The position numbers were made by a program, and so were the translations under genes. The notes under the pieces were generated by a model. It worked only from the letters and a program-made list of their open reading frames with translations, had not been told where the DNA came from and did not search any database. From Stutzerimonas degradans (GTDB taxonomy: Bacteria; Pseudomonadota; Gammaproteobacteria; Pseudomonadales; Pseudomonadaceae): a stretch of DNA of 64,000 bases. Location: assembly GCF_024448505.1 (NCBI RefSeq), contig NZ_JAMOHV010000010.1, positions 1 to 64,000 on the forward strand. The letters run 5' to 3'. Shown piece by piece: positions 1-8,925 of this stretch. Each line of letters opens with the position of its first letter. The first letter of the stretch is position 1.

Positions 1-3000
1 AGGTCGGCTTCGGCTTCGGCTTCGGCTTCGGCTTCGGCTTCGGCTTCGGCTTCGGCTTCGGCTTCGGCTTCGGCTTCGGCTTCGAGGGTATCCGACATCG
101 CGGTATCGCCGGCGTCGATATCGAGCTGCAGATCGTCGTCGTGATCGCCCGTGCTCAGCTCCTCGCTCGCAGCATCCGCATCGGCCACCGACTCGCTGGC
201 ATGTTCCTGCGACATGACCGACACGCCGTCTGAATCGTCAGCGGCGACGCTGGGCAGGTCGCCCTGCCGATAGGCACGGATCGTCCGCACCAGCTCCTCG
301 GCGGCGCTCATGGGCGTGCCTGATTGCAGCTGCTCGAGCTGCAGCGCCAGCTGATCGTGACTGCGTTGAAGCAATGCGGCCAGATCCGGCGCATAGGCAT
401 AGCGGCCGTCCGACAAGCCTTCGTAGAGCGATTCCAGTTCGTGCGCCAGATCACCGACCGGACGCACTCCGGCCATACGGGCGCCGCCCTTGAGCGTGTG
501 CAGGTCACGCAGTAGCGCCGACAACGCCAACTGGTTGGCTGGCTCGCTCAGCCAGCGCTCCAGCGCCTCGCCGGCACTCTCCAGCAGGTCAACCGCCTCG
601 TCGAGGAAGATGTCCACCATCTCCTGGTCGAAACTGTCTTCGGCGGCGACGGCCTCGTCACATTCGTTCGCGATCTCGGGGTATCCGTCAACTATCGGCT
701 GTACGGCTGGGAGTAACGTCTCCTCGGGTGCGACTAGCGTATCGATGGCCTGCGCCGCCAGCGCTGCGAGCCGCTCGACCAGCTCCGGCTGTGCGGTCAC
801 CTGCAGCGCGGCAGCGACCTGGTCCATCATGCCGACCAGCGCCTCGTGTCCCTCCTCGACGGTATCGAAGAAATGCGCATCGACCGCCAGGCGGCCTTCC
901 TGCACCACGCCGTACAGCTTGAGCAGCGCCTGGCAGAGCGCGTCGACCTGCGGCAGGTCGGCCATCCGCGCACTGTGGCCCAGGCTGCTCAACTCCTGCA
1001 GCAGTGCCGATAGCTCCTGGCGCTCGGTGGGATGCTCGCGCCAGCGCTGCAGCAGATCCGCGGCATCGAGCAGGATATTCATCCCCTCGGACAGGAACGC
1101 AGCGATCAGGCTCGGATCGCGCGCTTCCCCCTTGGCACTCTCGCGCCGTACGCCAGCCTCGGTGAGGCGGGCCTGATGCAGCGCCTGCACGCGCGCAAGA
1201 AACTCCGGCGCACCGTCGATCGCTGCAAGCGGCCGCTCCTGCAGATTGTCCAGGCCCTGGCGCAGCAGCTGCTCGGCATCGTGCAGCAGCTGAGCGTCGG
1301 CGAGCTCGATCTGGATCAGGTTGTTCTTAAACTCCTTGACCAACTTTTCCAGCGGTGTGGCGATCTCCGCCATCGGCAGGATACCCGCCATGTGCGCGCT
1401 GCCCTTGAGCGTGTGCAGTGCGCGCTGCAGCGCGTCGGTCACCGGTTGTGGAAGGCGCTGGGCGCAGTCGGCGAGATAGTCGACCAGCGTGGTCAGGTGA
1501 GCCTCGGCCTCGTTGCGAAAGATCTCGAGCAACTGCGGATCCAACCCGTCCGCGGCCGGCTCATGTTCGCCAGCCACGTCTACGCTCGGTTCCGACTGCT
1601 CTACCGCAGCGACGGGCGCCAGGTTAGGGAGCGGCTCGCCCTTGGCCAGGGCATGCGCGCGGGCAGCCAGCTGATCGACATCGCTGCGCTGGCGCTGCGC
1701 ATGAGCGGCGAACTCTTCGACCAGCGCCGGCAACAAGTCAACGACATCAACAGCCACCTGCTTGACCGCTTCGGTCGTCTCGATGCTGCGATCCAGCACG
1801 CGATTGAGCAGGTTCTCGATGGACCAGGCCAGCTCGCCAACGACCAGCGCGCGCACCATGCGCCCGCTGCCTTTGAGCGTATGGAAGGCGCGTCGCACTT
1901 CACCGAGCGCAGTCTTGTCGTCGGGCTCGGCCAGCCACGCGGGCAGCTGCTCGCGGATCGTCTCCAGAACCTCTGCCGCCTCTTCGATGAAGACCTCGGC
2001 CAATTCGTCGTCGACCGGCTCCTCCCCGTCCGGCGGCGGGAGCAGGCTCGGCGGTACATCCTGGGCCGGCGGATTGATCGCCAGTACCGGGGCGGCCATG
2101 ATCTGCTCCAGATCCGGTGCCGGTTCCGGGGTTTCGAGATTCTCGTTCAAAGGCGGCAGAGTGATCTCAGGCAGCCCGAGATCGGCGATCTCGACCTCGC
2201 TCCAACTGGTGGCCGGGGCACCCTCATCCAGAATCTCGAACTCCAGCGTCGGCAATTCCGACGCCGAGTCATCGAGCTCAGCATCGAGGGAAAGGTATTC
2301 CACCGCGACGACGCCGTCGTTCGCTGGCAAGGCCGCCGCTGGCGGTTCGTCCTCCCCGAGCGTTACGTCGCCAGCCCCTTGCTCCTCAAAATATTCTCGC
2401 TGGTGCGACGCCACCTCCGCCGGCTCAGGATCGGCCTCGGGCAACAGGAACTCGATTTCGTCCAGCGGATCGCCGGACAGGTCCGGTTCCGGTTGCGATT
2501 GCTCTTTTTCAGATACAGATGGGTTAGTAGAAGCCAGCGGATAGCCCAGATGCTGCAGACTTTCCTCTGCGACATCGAGAATCAGGTCGCCCTGACTACC
2601 GCAATCCTCACTGAGCCGCTCCAGGTAATATTCAACGCTGGTGATCGCATCGGCCAGCGTATCCAGACTCTGCCAATCCGGCACCGCGCGCAGCGCCAGC
2701 AGCTGCTCTTGGATATAGCGATTGCAGGCATCGAGCAGCGCGGCGGCGCGCTGCAGCGGGATCATCGCCAGCCCGCCGCGCGCCTGGGTCAACAACTCCG
2801 GAACGCGGGCCAGATGATCATGATTCCACTGCGATGCGATGAATTCGATGATCGCATCCTTGGCCTGTTCAAGCGCCGTGCGCGCCTCTTTGATCACCAG
2901 TTGGTGGATCTGCGCAACATCGGTCGTGGGCAGATGACGTGCCTCGTCCTGCTCCTCGGTGGTTGTTCCCACCATGCCGGCCAGGGTCGCCTCAACGTAA

Positions 3001-4214
3001 AGCAACGCGCCAGCGATATCCATCAGCGTGGCATCGTCAGGCTGGCGCAGACCCGAGGTCAGCGCCTGGATCAGCCCGGTCTGGTCGACGATGATCTTGC
3101 GCGGCTGGGCAAAGCCCAGCACCGCGAGGGTGTCGGCAATCTGCTTCAACGGGGCATGCAGACTGGCCAGATCGTCCAGTGCGCGGCGGTCGCTACGCAC
3201 GAATAGATCGAGACTGTCCTTAACCCGCACCAGCTCCTCGCACAATGCCGCAACCACCGAGCGCATGGCGCCCCGATCGGGACCGGAGAGCTGTGCGCGC
3301 TCCTGATCGACGATCGTCATGTCGGGCAGCGCATCGTCGAGCCGATAGAGCTCTCTCAGGGCGCGCAGGCGCGGCGTATCGGCCGGAGCCTTGGCTACGT
3401 AGAACAACAAATTCTTAATCAGCTCATCGGGAGCCGGCTGGTTCAGCCCGTCGACACCCTGCTCGACCAGCCGCTTGAACTCCTTGTCCACCTGGCGCAA
3501 CAGCGTGCGCACCGACGCTCCGTTGCTGACCGCACCGCTGGCTAGCCCTTCGATCATGCCCGAAGTGATCTGCCAGAGGGCGCCGAGCGGCGCGTCCTTG
3601 CACAGCGACTCCAATCGCGCGAAGACCCGGGCCATGTAGCCGAGGTTGGTGGGCAGGTCCTGATTGCGAATCACCCCAACCAGGGCGACCTGCAGCATCT
3701 GCCGCATCTTGCGCAGCAGCACCGGCAGCTCCTCGGTCCGCAGGCGCTCAACGGATTCGCTCGGCAGTATCGGCGTACGCTCAGACAGATCGGGTGCGAA
3801 CAGGCTGGTTTCCGACAGCAGCTTTTCACCCCGCGCAGCCCGTAGGTCGTTGAGCAGCGGCAACACCACCATCGGCAGATCGCGACGGGCGCTCTGGATG
3901 CGATCGAGGTAAACCGGCATCTGCAGAATGGCCTGCATCAGGACCTCGAGCGCCTCGGCGCGATTGGCGACCCGCTCCTCCAGCAGCGCGCGCGCGAGCT
4001 GTTCCATTTCCTCGGCCAGCAAGGCCGCGCCGAAGAACTCGACCATCTGCAAGGTGCCATGCACCTGATGCACATAGGTCATGCAGAAGCGCATCCGCGT
4101 CGAATCTTGCGGAGCCTCTACGTAGGCTTCCAAGGCTTGACGTGCCTGCTTGAGGGTTTCGGCGATCTCGCCTTTCACCCATTCCAGGGCGACATAATCG
4201 TGCCGATCACCCAT
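1..4214 (-). CDS. chpA: ChpA, hybrid chemotaxis kinase of the Pil-Chp system (N-terminal part, cut by left edge)
   Basis: CheA-type histidine kinase that phosphorylates the PilG and PilH response regulators to control type IV pilus extension and retraction. The reading frame is open from the ATG at 4214 to the window edge (about 1404 codons), and its first residues (MGDRHDYVALEW) are typical of ChpA. Three histidine phosphotransfer domains are visible by their HTLKG cores, with the phosphoacceptor His near residues 778, 934 and 1239. The family is about 2,500 residues long, so the CheA kinase core and C-terminal receiver lie outside the window. The linker near residues 1378-1403 is a pure Glu-Ala dipeptide run. 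The gene follows pilK as the last visible gene of the pilGHIJK-chpA operon. The start overlaps no other gene. Confidence 0.95.
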   Translation of the reverse strand, partial: MGDRHDYVALEWVKGEIAETLKQARQALEAYVEAPQDSTRMRFCMTYVHQVHGTLQMVEFFGAALLAEEMEQLARALLEERVANRAEALEVLMQAILQMPVYLDRIQSARRDLPMVVLPLLNDLRAARGEKLLSETSLFAPDLSERTPILPSESVERLRTEELPVLLRKMRQMLQVALVGVIRNQDLPTNLGYMARVFARLESLCKDAPLGALWQITSGMIEGLASGAVSNGASVRTLLRQVDKEFKRLVEQGVDGLNQPAPDELIKNLLFYVAKAPADTPRLRALRELYRLDDALPDMTIVDQERAQLSGPDRGAMRSVVAALCEELVRVKDSLDLFVRSDRRALDDLASLHAPLKQIADTLAVLGFAQPRKIIVDQTGLIQALTSGLRQPDDATLMDIAGALLYVEATLAGMVGTTTEEQDEARHLPTTDVAQIHQLVIKEARTALEQAKDAIIEFIASQWNHDHLARVPELLTQARGGLAMIPLQRAAALLDACNRYIQEQLLALRAVPDWQSLDTLADAITSVEYYLERLSEDCGSQGDLILDVAEESLQHLGYPLASTNPSVSEKEQSQPEPDLSGDPLDEIEFLLPEADPEPAEVASHQREYFEEQGAGDVTLGEDEPPAAALPANDGVVAVEYLSLDAELDDSASELPTLEFEILDEGAPATSWSEVEIADLGLPEITLPPLNENLETPEPAPDLEQIMAAPVLAINPPAQDVPPSLLPPPDGEEPVDDELAEVFIEEAAEVLETIREQLPAWLAEPDDKTALGEVRRAFHTLKGSGRMVRALVVGELAWSIENLLNRVLDRSIETTEAVKQVAVDVVDLLPALVEEFAAHAQRQRSDVDQLAARAHALAKGEPLPNLAPVAAVEQSEPSVDVAGEHEPAADGLDPQLLEIFRNEAEAHLTTLVDYLADCAQRLPQPVTDALQRALHTLKGSAHMAGILPMAEIATPLEKLVKEFKNNLIQIELADAQLLHDAEQLLRQGLDNLQERPLAAIDGAPEFLARVQALHQARLTEAGVRRESAKGEARDPSLIAAFLSEGMNILLDAADLLQRWREHPTERQELSALLQELSSLGHSARMADLPQVDALCQALLKLYGVVQEGRLAVDAHFFDTVEEGHEALVGMMDQVAAALQVTAQPELVERLAALAAQAIDTLVAPEETLLPAVQPIVDGYPEIANECDEAVAAEDSFDQEMVDIFLDEAVDLLESAGEALERWLSEPANQLALSALLRDLHTLKGGARMAGVRPVGDLAHELESLYEGLSDGRYAYAPDLAALLQRSHDQLALQLEQLQSGTPMSAAEELVRTIRAYRQGDLPSVAADDSDGVSVMSQEHASESVADADAASEELSTGDHDDDLQLDIDAGDTAMSDTLEAEAEAEAEAEAEAEAEAEAEAEAEAD
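6..83. repeat. Perfect hexanucleotide microsatellite, 13 x GGCTTC (GAAGCC on the coding strand)
   Basis: Thirteen uninterrupted copies of GGCTTC run from 6 to 83. The array is in frame with chpA on the minus strand and encodes (Glu-Ala)13 in an acidic inter-domain linker. Because the unit is six bases, gain or loss of copies changes linker length without shifting frame. The array begins right after a leading AGGTC at the window edge, so both flanks of the array are seen. Confidence 0.97.
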
Positions 4215-4225
4215 AGCGACTCCGC

Positions 4226-5119
4226 TCATAAACTCTTCCGGGTAAAGGCCAGAACCTGATCATCGGCCACCGGCACCAGGTCCGGATGCTGCCAACCCAC
4301 CACCTCGCCGACACCGACCACCAGCAATCCTCCCGGCGCGAGTCGCTCGGCCAGACGGTTCAGGATTTCGCGGCGGCGCCAGCGACGAAAATAGATCAGC
4401 AGGTTCTGACAGAAAATGACGTCCAGTCCTGCAAGCGGCGCGCTGGCCAGCTCCAGAACATTTAGCTTGGCGAAGCAGACCCGCGCCACCAACTCAGGCG
4501 CGACCTGGGCACGGTTGTGCGGCATGCTGACGAAATAACGCTCACGCAAGGGCGCTGCTACCTGTTCCAGACGACGCTCGTCGTAAATAGCATTGCGCCC
4601 CTTCTCCAGAGCACTGAGGCTGATATCGGTGCCGGTTACACCGAAACGATCGACAGCGGCGCAATCGCGCAGGACTTCGGAGGCGCTGATGGCCAACGAG
4701 TAAGTCTCCTCGCCGCTGGCACAACCGACGCTCCAGAGGCTCCAGGGCCGCTCGATGCCTTCGTGGCGCAAACGCTGCGCCAGATAGCGTTCAAGCAGCG
4801 TGAACGACTCGGGATGCCGAAAGAACCGAGTTTCCTGCACCGTCAGCCGGTCCATGAGCAGCGACCATTCCACCGCACCACGCGGGCCGGCCGTGACCTG
4901 GCGGTAGTAACTCGAATAGTCGGCGGCGCCGATTTCGCGCATGCGCGCACTGAGATTGGTCTGCAGAAAGACGCGACGCCCCTCGGAAACCACCATGCCC
5001 GAACGCTCTTCGAGCAGGGCCTGCCAGACATGGAATTCCGCTGCCGACATCTCGGCAATCGGCTCCAAAGCCCAGTCCAGTCTTGACTGCATGCTGCCCT
5101 GCCCCTCGCTCATGATCAT
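4226..5119 (-). CDS. pilK: PilK, CheR-type protein-glutamate methyltransferase
   Basis: Predicted to methylate glutamates of the PilJ receptor using S-adenosylmethionine, setting adaptation of the Pil-Chp system. The N-terminal helical CheR domain is followed by a Rossmann methyltransferase domain with the SAM-binding motif GCASGEETY and the family hallmark FCQNLLIYF. Three in-frame ATGs lie at the start (5119, 5113, 5092). The one at 5092 (MQSRLDW) has the best-placed Shine-Dalgarno (GAGGGG about 9 nt upstream), so the protein may be 288 rather than 297 residues. It lies between pilJ and chpA on the same strand, with a strong hairpin just upstream. Confidence 0.93.
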   Translation of the reverse strand: MIMSEGQGSMQSRLDWALEPIAEMSAAEFHVWQALLEERSGMVVSEGRRVFLQTNLSARMREIGAADYSSYYRQVTAGPRGAVEWSLLMDRLTVQETRFFRHPESFTLLERYLAQRLRHEGIERPWSLWSVGCASGEETYSLAISASEVLRDCAAVDRFGVTGTDISLSALEKGRNAIYDERRLEQVAAPLRERYFVSMPHNRAQVAPELVARVCFAKLNVLELASAPLAGLDVIFCQNLLIYFRRWRRREILNRLAERLAPGGLLVVGVGEVVGWQHPDLVPVADDQVLAFTRKSL

Positions 5120-5120
5120 G

Positions 5121-5146
5121 AGCGGCGGCCGCCAGCGGCCGCCGCT
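5121..5146. other. Perfect GC-rich hairpin between pilJ and pilK
   Basis: AGCGGCGGCCG and CGGCCGCCGCT form an 11-bp perfect stem around a CCAG loop. It occupies nearly the whole pilJ-pilK gap. No T-run follows on the minus strand, so it is not a classical intrinsic terminator. It would sequester the region upstream of the first pilK ATG and could modulate pilK/chpA expression or processing of the operon mRNA. Confidence 0.7.
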
Positions 5147-5155
5147 GCGGTCGAA

Positions 5156-7204
5156 TCACGCCCGATCCTGAGCGTCCGGCAGAGTGAAGCCGGAAACCGA
5201 CTGGCGCATCTCGTTGGCCATCTTGGCAAGGTTACCAATGCTTCTGGCAGTGGCGCTGGTACCGGACGAGGTCTGCGAGGTGATCTCCTGAATCACGTTC
5301 ATGGTGTTGGAGATGTGACCGGCAGAGGAGGCCTGCTGGCGCGCTGCGTTGGAAATGTTCTGGATAAGCGCCGCAAGGGTCTTGGACACTTTCTCGATCT
5401 CCTCCAGCGCCACACCGGCATCCTGCGCAAGGCGTGCACCGCGTACCACTTCCGACGTGGTCTGCTCCATCGAGATTACGGCCTCGTTGGTATCGGTCTG
5501 AATGGTCTTGACCAGCGCCTCGATCTGCTTGGTCGCAGCGGACGAGCGTTCCGCCAGGCGTTGAACCTCATCCGCAACCACCGCGAAGCCGCGACCCGCG
5601 TCGCCGGCCATCGATGCCTGGATCGCGGCGTTCAACGCAAGGATGTTGGTCTGGTCGGCGATGTCGTTGATCAGGCTGACGATGTCACCGATCTCCTGCG
5701 AGGACTCGCCCAAGCGCTTGATCCGCTTGGAAGTGTCCTGGATCTGCTCGCGGATGTTATCCATGCCGGTGATGGTGTTGTGCACCACTTCGTTACCCTT
5801 GTTGGCAATCGCAACCGAGCGCTCTGCTACCGCGGACGATTCAGCGGCGTTGGCGGATACCTGGTCAATGGAAACGGCCATCTCGTTGATTGCCGCCGAA
5901 GCCCCGGCGATCTCCTGTGCCTGATGTTCGGACGCCTCGGCCAGGTGCATGGCGGTCGCCTGGGTTTCCTGGGCCGCGCCGGAAACCTGTACCGCAGTCT
6001 GGTTGATGGTTTCCACCAGTTCGCGCAGCTGGTCGATGGAGTAGTTGATGGAGTCAGCAATCGCGCCGGTGAAGTCCTCGGTTACAGTCGCCGCCACGGT
6101 GAGGTCACCGTCGGCGAGGTCGCCGATTTCATCGAGCAGGCGCAGAATCGCGGCCTGGTTGCGCTCGTTTTTCTCGGCCGTTTCGCTCAAGCGACGACGC
6201 GCTTCCTGCACCATCACGAGACCGATCAGGATGATCGACGCCAGCGCCAAGGCGCCCAGCACGTAGCCGGCGATGGTATTGAGATAGCGGGCATCGGCAC
6301 GATTCTGCAGGCCCTCGCCAAGCGCGGACGTCTTATCGAGCAGCGTCTGCGACACCTCGAAAATGCTGGTGGCCGACTCGCGTACCTGGAACAGTTCGGG
6401 CGAGGTTTCCAGAATCTCGTCCACCGAACCCGAGACAAACTGGAACAGTTCGGCGATCTCGGCCAGGCGATCAAGCGCCTCGGCATCCGTCGCGCGACTG
6501 ATCCCCATTGCCACGTTGCCTTCGATCATCGCATTTAGAACGCGGCCGAAGAGGCTGGCATCACGGCCGAACATGTCTGCAGCCTGCACCGAATCCTGGT
6601 CGCCGGAAAGCACCTTGTTCACCGAGCCGAGAATACGTTCCGCCAGCAGAGACTGGCGCTGCGCGACCGAAACCTGGGCGGCGGGTGCCCCGCTTTCCAA
6701 CAGGATGTCCACGACCTCTTCGTATTCAACCTGCAGCTGTGGGATGGTTTCAGCCAGAGTGGTCGCCACCTGATGCAGCGACAGCACCGTCTGCTCGCTG
6801 GCCAGAATGGCGTCAGTGTTGCGACGCAGCGTGTTCCAATCCTGCTGCACCGCATCGATCTCGACCTGCAGGCTCTGCGGTACGGCGGGCAGGCCGATGC
6901 TTTCGTCACCCTTGGACAAATAACCCCAGCGCCGGTCGAAGTCGTTGCGGGCCGCCTTCAACGAGGCGAAGGCTTCCTTCGTACCGGCCGCTGCTTCCAC
7001 CGCGTTCTTTGCGATGTGCTGTGACAGTACGCGCAGTTCGCCAGCGTGCGCGATGTACTCGTTATCATGGTCGGCCTGCCGATTGACGTACGCGAAATTC
7101 GCGAACAACAGTACGATCGAAACGATCAGAACAACGAACAGCCCAGTGATGAGCGTATTGCTACGCAGGCCGCTCAACAAAGCAATCGCTTTCATTTTTT
7201 TCAT
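5156..7204 (-). CDS. pilJ: PilJ, methyl-accepting chemoreceptor of the Pil-Chp system
   Basis: Membrane chemoreceptor for twitching motility and surface sensing. After a short cytoplasmic start ([12 protein letters not shown]) there is a first membrane segment near residues 17-37, a periplasmic sensing region, a second membrane segment near 320, a HAMP-like linker, and a long MCP signalling coiled coil. The conserved hairpin tip is seen ([30 protein letters not shown]). The frame could extend to 7261, but the ATG at 7204 gives 682 residues, the usual family length, and starts with the typical MKK sequence. It ends 37 nt before the first pilK ATG. Confidence 0.95.
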   Translation of the reverse strand: MKKMKAIALLSGLRSNTLITGLFVVLIVSIVLLFANFAYVNRQADHDNEYIAHAGELRVLSQHIAKNAVEAAAGTKEAFASLKAARNDFDRRWGYLSKGDESIGLPAVPQSLQVEIDAVQQDWNTLRRNTDAILASEQTVLSLHQVATTLAETIPQLQVEYEEVVDILLESGAPAAQVSVAQRQSLLAERILGSVNKVLSGDQDSVQAADMFGRDASLFGRVLNAMIEGNVAMGISRATDAEALDRLAEIAELFQFVSGSVDEILETSPELFQVRESATSIFEVSQTLLDKTSALGEGLQNRADARYLNTIAGYVLGALALASIILIGLVMVQEARRRLSETAEKNERNQAAILRLLDEIGDLADGDLTVAATVTEDFTGAIADSINYSIDQLRELVETINQTAVQVSGAAQETQATAMHLAEASEHQAQEIAGASAAINEMAVSIDQVSANAAESSAVAERSVAIANKGNEVVHNTITGMDNIREQIQDTSKRIKRLGESSQEIGDIVSLINDIADQTNILALNAAIQASMAGDAGRGFAVVADEVQRLAERSSAATKQIEALVKTIQTDTNEAVISMEQTTSEVVRGARLAQDAGVALEEIEKVSKTLAALIQNISNAARQQASSAGHISNTMNVIQEITSQTSSGTSATARSIGNLAKMANEMRQSVSGFTLPDAQDRA

Positions 7205-7279
7205 TATCCGGCCCCCGCCTGGACCCCCGTGCGCTTCCATCAAAAACCAAAAGGCCGGCACCTTGCCGGCCCACCAACA

Positions 7280-7816
7280 TCAGAAAGCAACATCCATGAA
7301 AGTCGGATGCGCCGCCAGCGCATGCGGGCTGAAGACCAGCCAAGGCTGTTCCCGCTGAAATACGCCGTGAATAAAAGGCTGAATTGCCGCCTCTACCGGT
7401 GGTACTTGCTCCGAGAACGCCTCCACGGGAAAGTGCTGCATGCCGAAGACCTCGTCGACCGTCAGCCCTGCGAAGACGTCCTGATGATCAACGACGAGTA
7501 GCCGACGCTGTTTGCGTAAAGGCGATAGCTCGTAGCCCAAGTAGCCGCACAGATCCATTACCGGCAACAATCGGCCGCGCACGTTGGCAACCCCTTTAAC
7601 CCAGCTTTTGACGCCAGGCAGCAAGGTATAGCGCGGTTCATGCAGGATCTCGCCGACCTCCCCCATCGGCGCGACGAACAACCGCCCCCCCATACGAAAA
7701 CCGATCCCGCCCCAGGTCTGCACTACCTCTTGCTGAGAGGGCAGCCCTGCTGCCAGCTGACGGCAACGACCATCGATCTCCAGCAATCGCTGAAATGGTG
7801 TCTGCTTATCCGACAT
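7280..7816 (-). CDS. pilI: PilI, CheW-like coupling protein
   Basis: Adaptor that links the PilJ receptor to the ChpA kinase. The 178-residue protein is a single CheW domain, with a typical core around PGVKSWVKGVANVRGRLLPVMDL. It lies in operon order between pilH and pilJ, with gaps of about 60-75 nt on either side. I see no alternative function; PilI is the usual CheW-like product at this position in Pseudomonas. Confidence 0.95.
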   Translation of the reverse strand: MSDKQTPFQRLLEIDGRCRQLAAGLPSQQEVVQTWGGIGFRMGGRLFVAPMGEVGEILHEPRYTLLPGVKSWVKGVANVRGRLLPVMDLCGYLGYELSPLRKQRRLLVVDHQDVFAGLTVDEVFGMQHFPVEAFSEQVPPVEAAIQPFIHGVFQREQPWLVFSPHALAAHPTFMDVAF

Positions 7817-7878
7817 TACCGACCACTCCCCTGCTCTGTCAGGTCGTTGAAACCACCTGCAATCGGGATGATCCGGTG

Positions 7879-8244
7879 TCAGCCAGCCAGCACGGCGTTC
7901 AAGGTCTGCAACAGCGTCGCCTCGTCCACTGGCTTGGTCAGGTAATCCTTGGCCCCCTGGCGCTTGCCCCAGACCTTATCGGTTTCCTGATCCTTGGTGG
8001 TGACGATGATCACCGGAATGTGACTGGTTTCCGAATCTTTGGTCAGCTGCCGCGTCGCCTGGAAACCGTTAAGTCCCGGCATGACGATATCCATCAGTAC
8101 CGCGTCCGGCTTTTCCTGCCGAGCCAGCGCCACGCCGTCAGCACCATTCTCGGCCTTGAGCACGACATGTCCGTGCTTCTCCAGCATGGCAGCCAGCTTG
8201 TACATTTCGGTCGGCGAGTCATCAACAATCAGAACGCGAGCCAT
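7879..8244 (-). CDS. pilH: PilH, single-domain response regulator
   Basis: CheY-like receiver thought to govern pilus retraction through PilT or to act as a phosphate sink for ChpA. The receiver fold is complete: acidic pair in ILIVDDSP-like MARVLIVDDSP, phosphoacceptor Asp in VLMDIVMPGLNG, Thr in VIIVTTKD, and Lys in YLTKPVD. The frame extends upstream to 8274, but starting at the ATG at 8244 gives the normal 121 residues with the expected MARVLIVDD start. It lies 41 nt after pilG. Confidence 0.95.
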   Translation of the reverse strand: MARVLIVDDSPTEMYKLAAMLEKHGHVVLKAENGADGVALARQEKPDAVLMDIVMPGLNGFQATRQLTKDSETSHIPVIIVTTKDQETDKVWGKRQGAKDYLTKPVDEATLLQTLNAVLAG

Positions 8245-8285
8245 GTTTTCTCCATTAGAAGGCTTCAACAGCACACAACACGGAA

Positions 8286-8693
8286 TCAGGATGCCTGCTC
8301 GACGGGTACGAAATCAGGAACGTGAGCCTTGATGGCGCCGAGCAGCTCTTCCTTGCTGAAAGGTTTGGTGAGGTATTGATCGGAGCCGACGATGCGCCCT
8401 TTCGCCTTGTCGAACAAGCCATCCTTGGAGGACAGCATGATCACCGGCGTCGATTTGAACGAGCTGTTGTTCTTGATCAAGGCGCAGGTCTGATAACCAT
8501 CGAGTCGAGGCATCATGATATCGACAAAGATGATACGCGGATGGGTATCGGCGATCTTGGCGAGCGCATCGAAGCCATCCACCGCCGTGATGACGTCACA
8601 ACCTACTTTCTTCAGCAGGGTTTCAGCGGTGCGACGAATCGTTTTCGAATCATCGATCACCATGACCTTCAAGCCCTCGGAGTGCTGTTCCAT
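8286..8693 (-). CDS. pilG: PilG, single-domain response regulator
   Basis: First gene of the Pil-Chp operon. PilG is a CheY-like receiver needed for pilus extension and for raising cAMP through CyaB in P. aeruginosa. The 135-residue length equals the family norm. The receiver signature is intact: VMVIDDSKTIRR at the N terminus, phosphoacceptor Asp in IIFVDIMMPRLDG, and Lys in YLTKPFSKEE. It is divergent from gshB across a 232-nt region that must hold both promoters. Confidence 0.96.
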   Translation of the reverse strand: MEQHSEGLKVMVIDDSKTIRRTAETLLKKVGCDVITAVDGFDALAKIADTHPRIIFVDIMMPRLDGYQTCALIKNNSSFKSTPVIMLSSKDGLFDKAKGRIVGSDQYLTKPFSKEELLGAIKAHVPDFVPVEQAS

Positions 8694-8821
8694 TTCGCCC
8701 TACCATCGCCTCGATGAGTCGTAATTTTTCGTTAAGCCAGAGTGCCGCAAGGCCCTGAAACCGATAGGCCCCGCCCATCGCGCGACCTTTGTAGCACACT
8801 CATTCTGCACAGGCTATCGAC

Positions 8822-8868
8822 GGGAAAATCACTCGGATTTTCCTTGACCCAGCGCACAACCGTCGCCA
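8822..8868 (+). promoter_or_regulatory. Putative gshB promoter with an abutting palindrome
   Basis: GGAAAATC-ACTCG-GATTTTCC (8822-8842) is a perfect 8-bp inverted repeat. It directly abuts a TTGACC box (8843-8848) which, 18 nt later, is followed by AATCTG, a weak -10. The geometry suggests a sigma-70 promoter reading toward gshB with an operator-like palindrome upstream. The -10 match is poor, so the promoter call is tentative. Confidence 0.35.
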
Positions 8869-8925
8869 ATCTGCGTCGGCACTTCACGCCTCGGCGGCCA
8901 CGCCCACCACCTGCGGAGAACCGAT

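Noticed and set aside
6-83. Possible CRISPR-like or direct-repeat array
   Set aside because: The units are contiguous 6-mers with no spacers and are in frame inside chpA, so it is a coding microsatellite.
1032-3206. Long plus-strand ORF of 724 codons
   Set aside because: It is the antisense of chpA. High GC content with strong third-position bias leaves the opposite strand open. The Gln/Arg/Leu-rich translation has no domain features, while the minus frame reads as ChpA with three Hpt domains.
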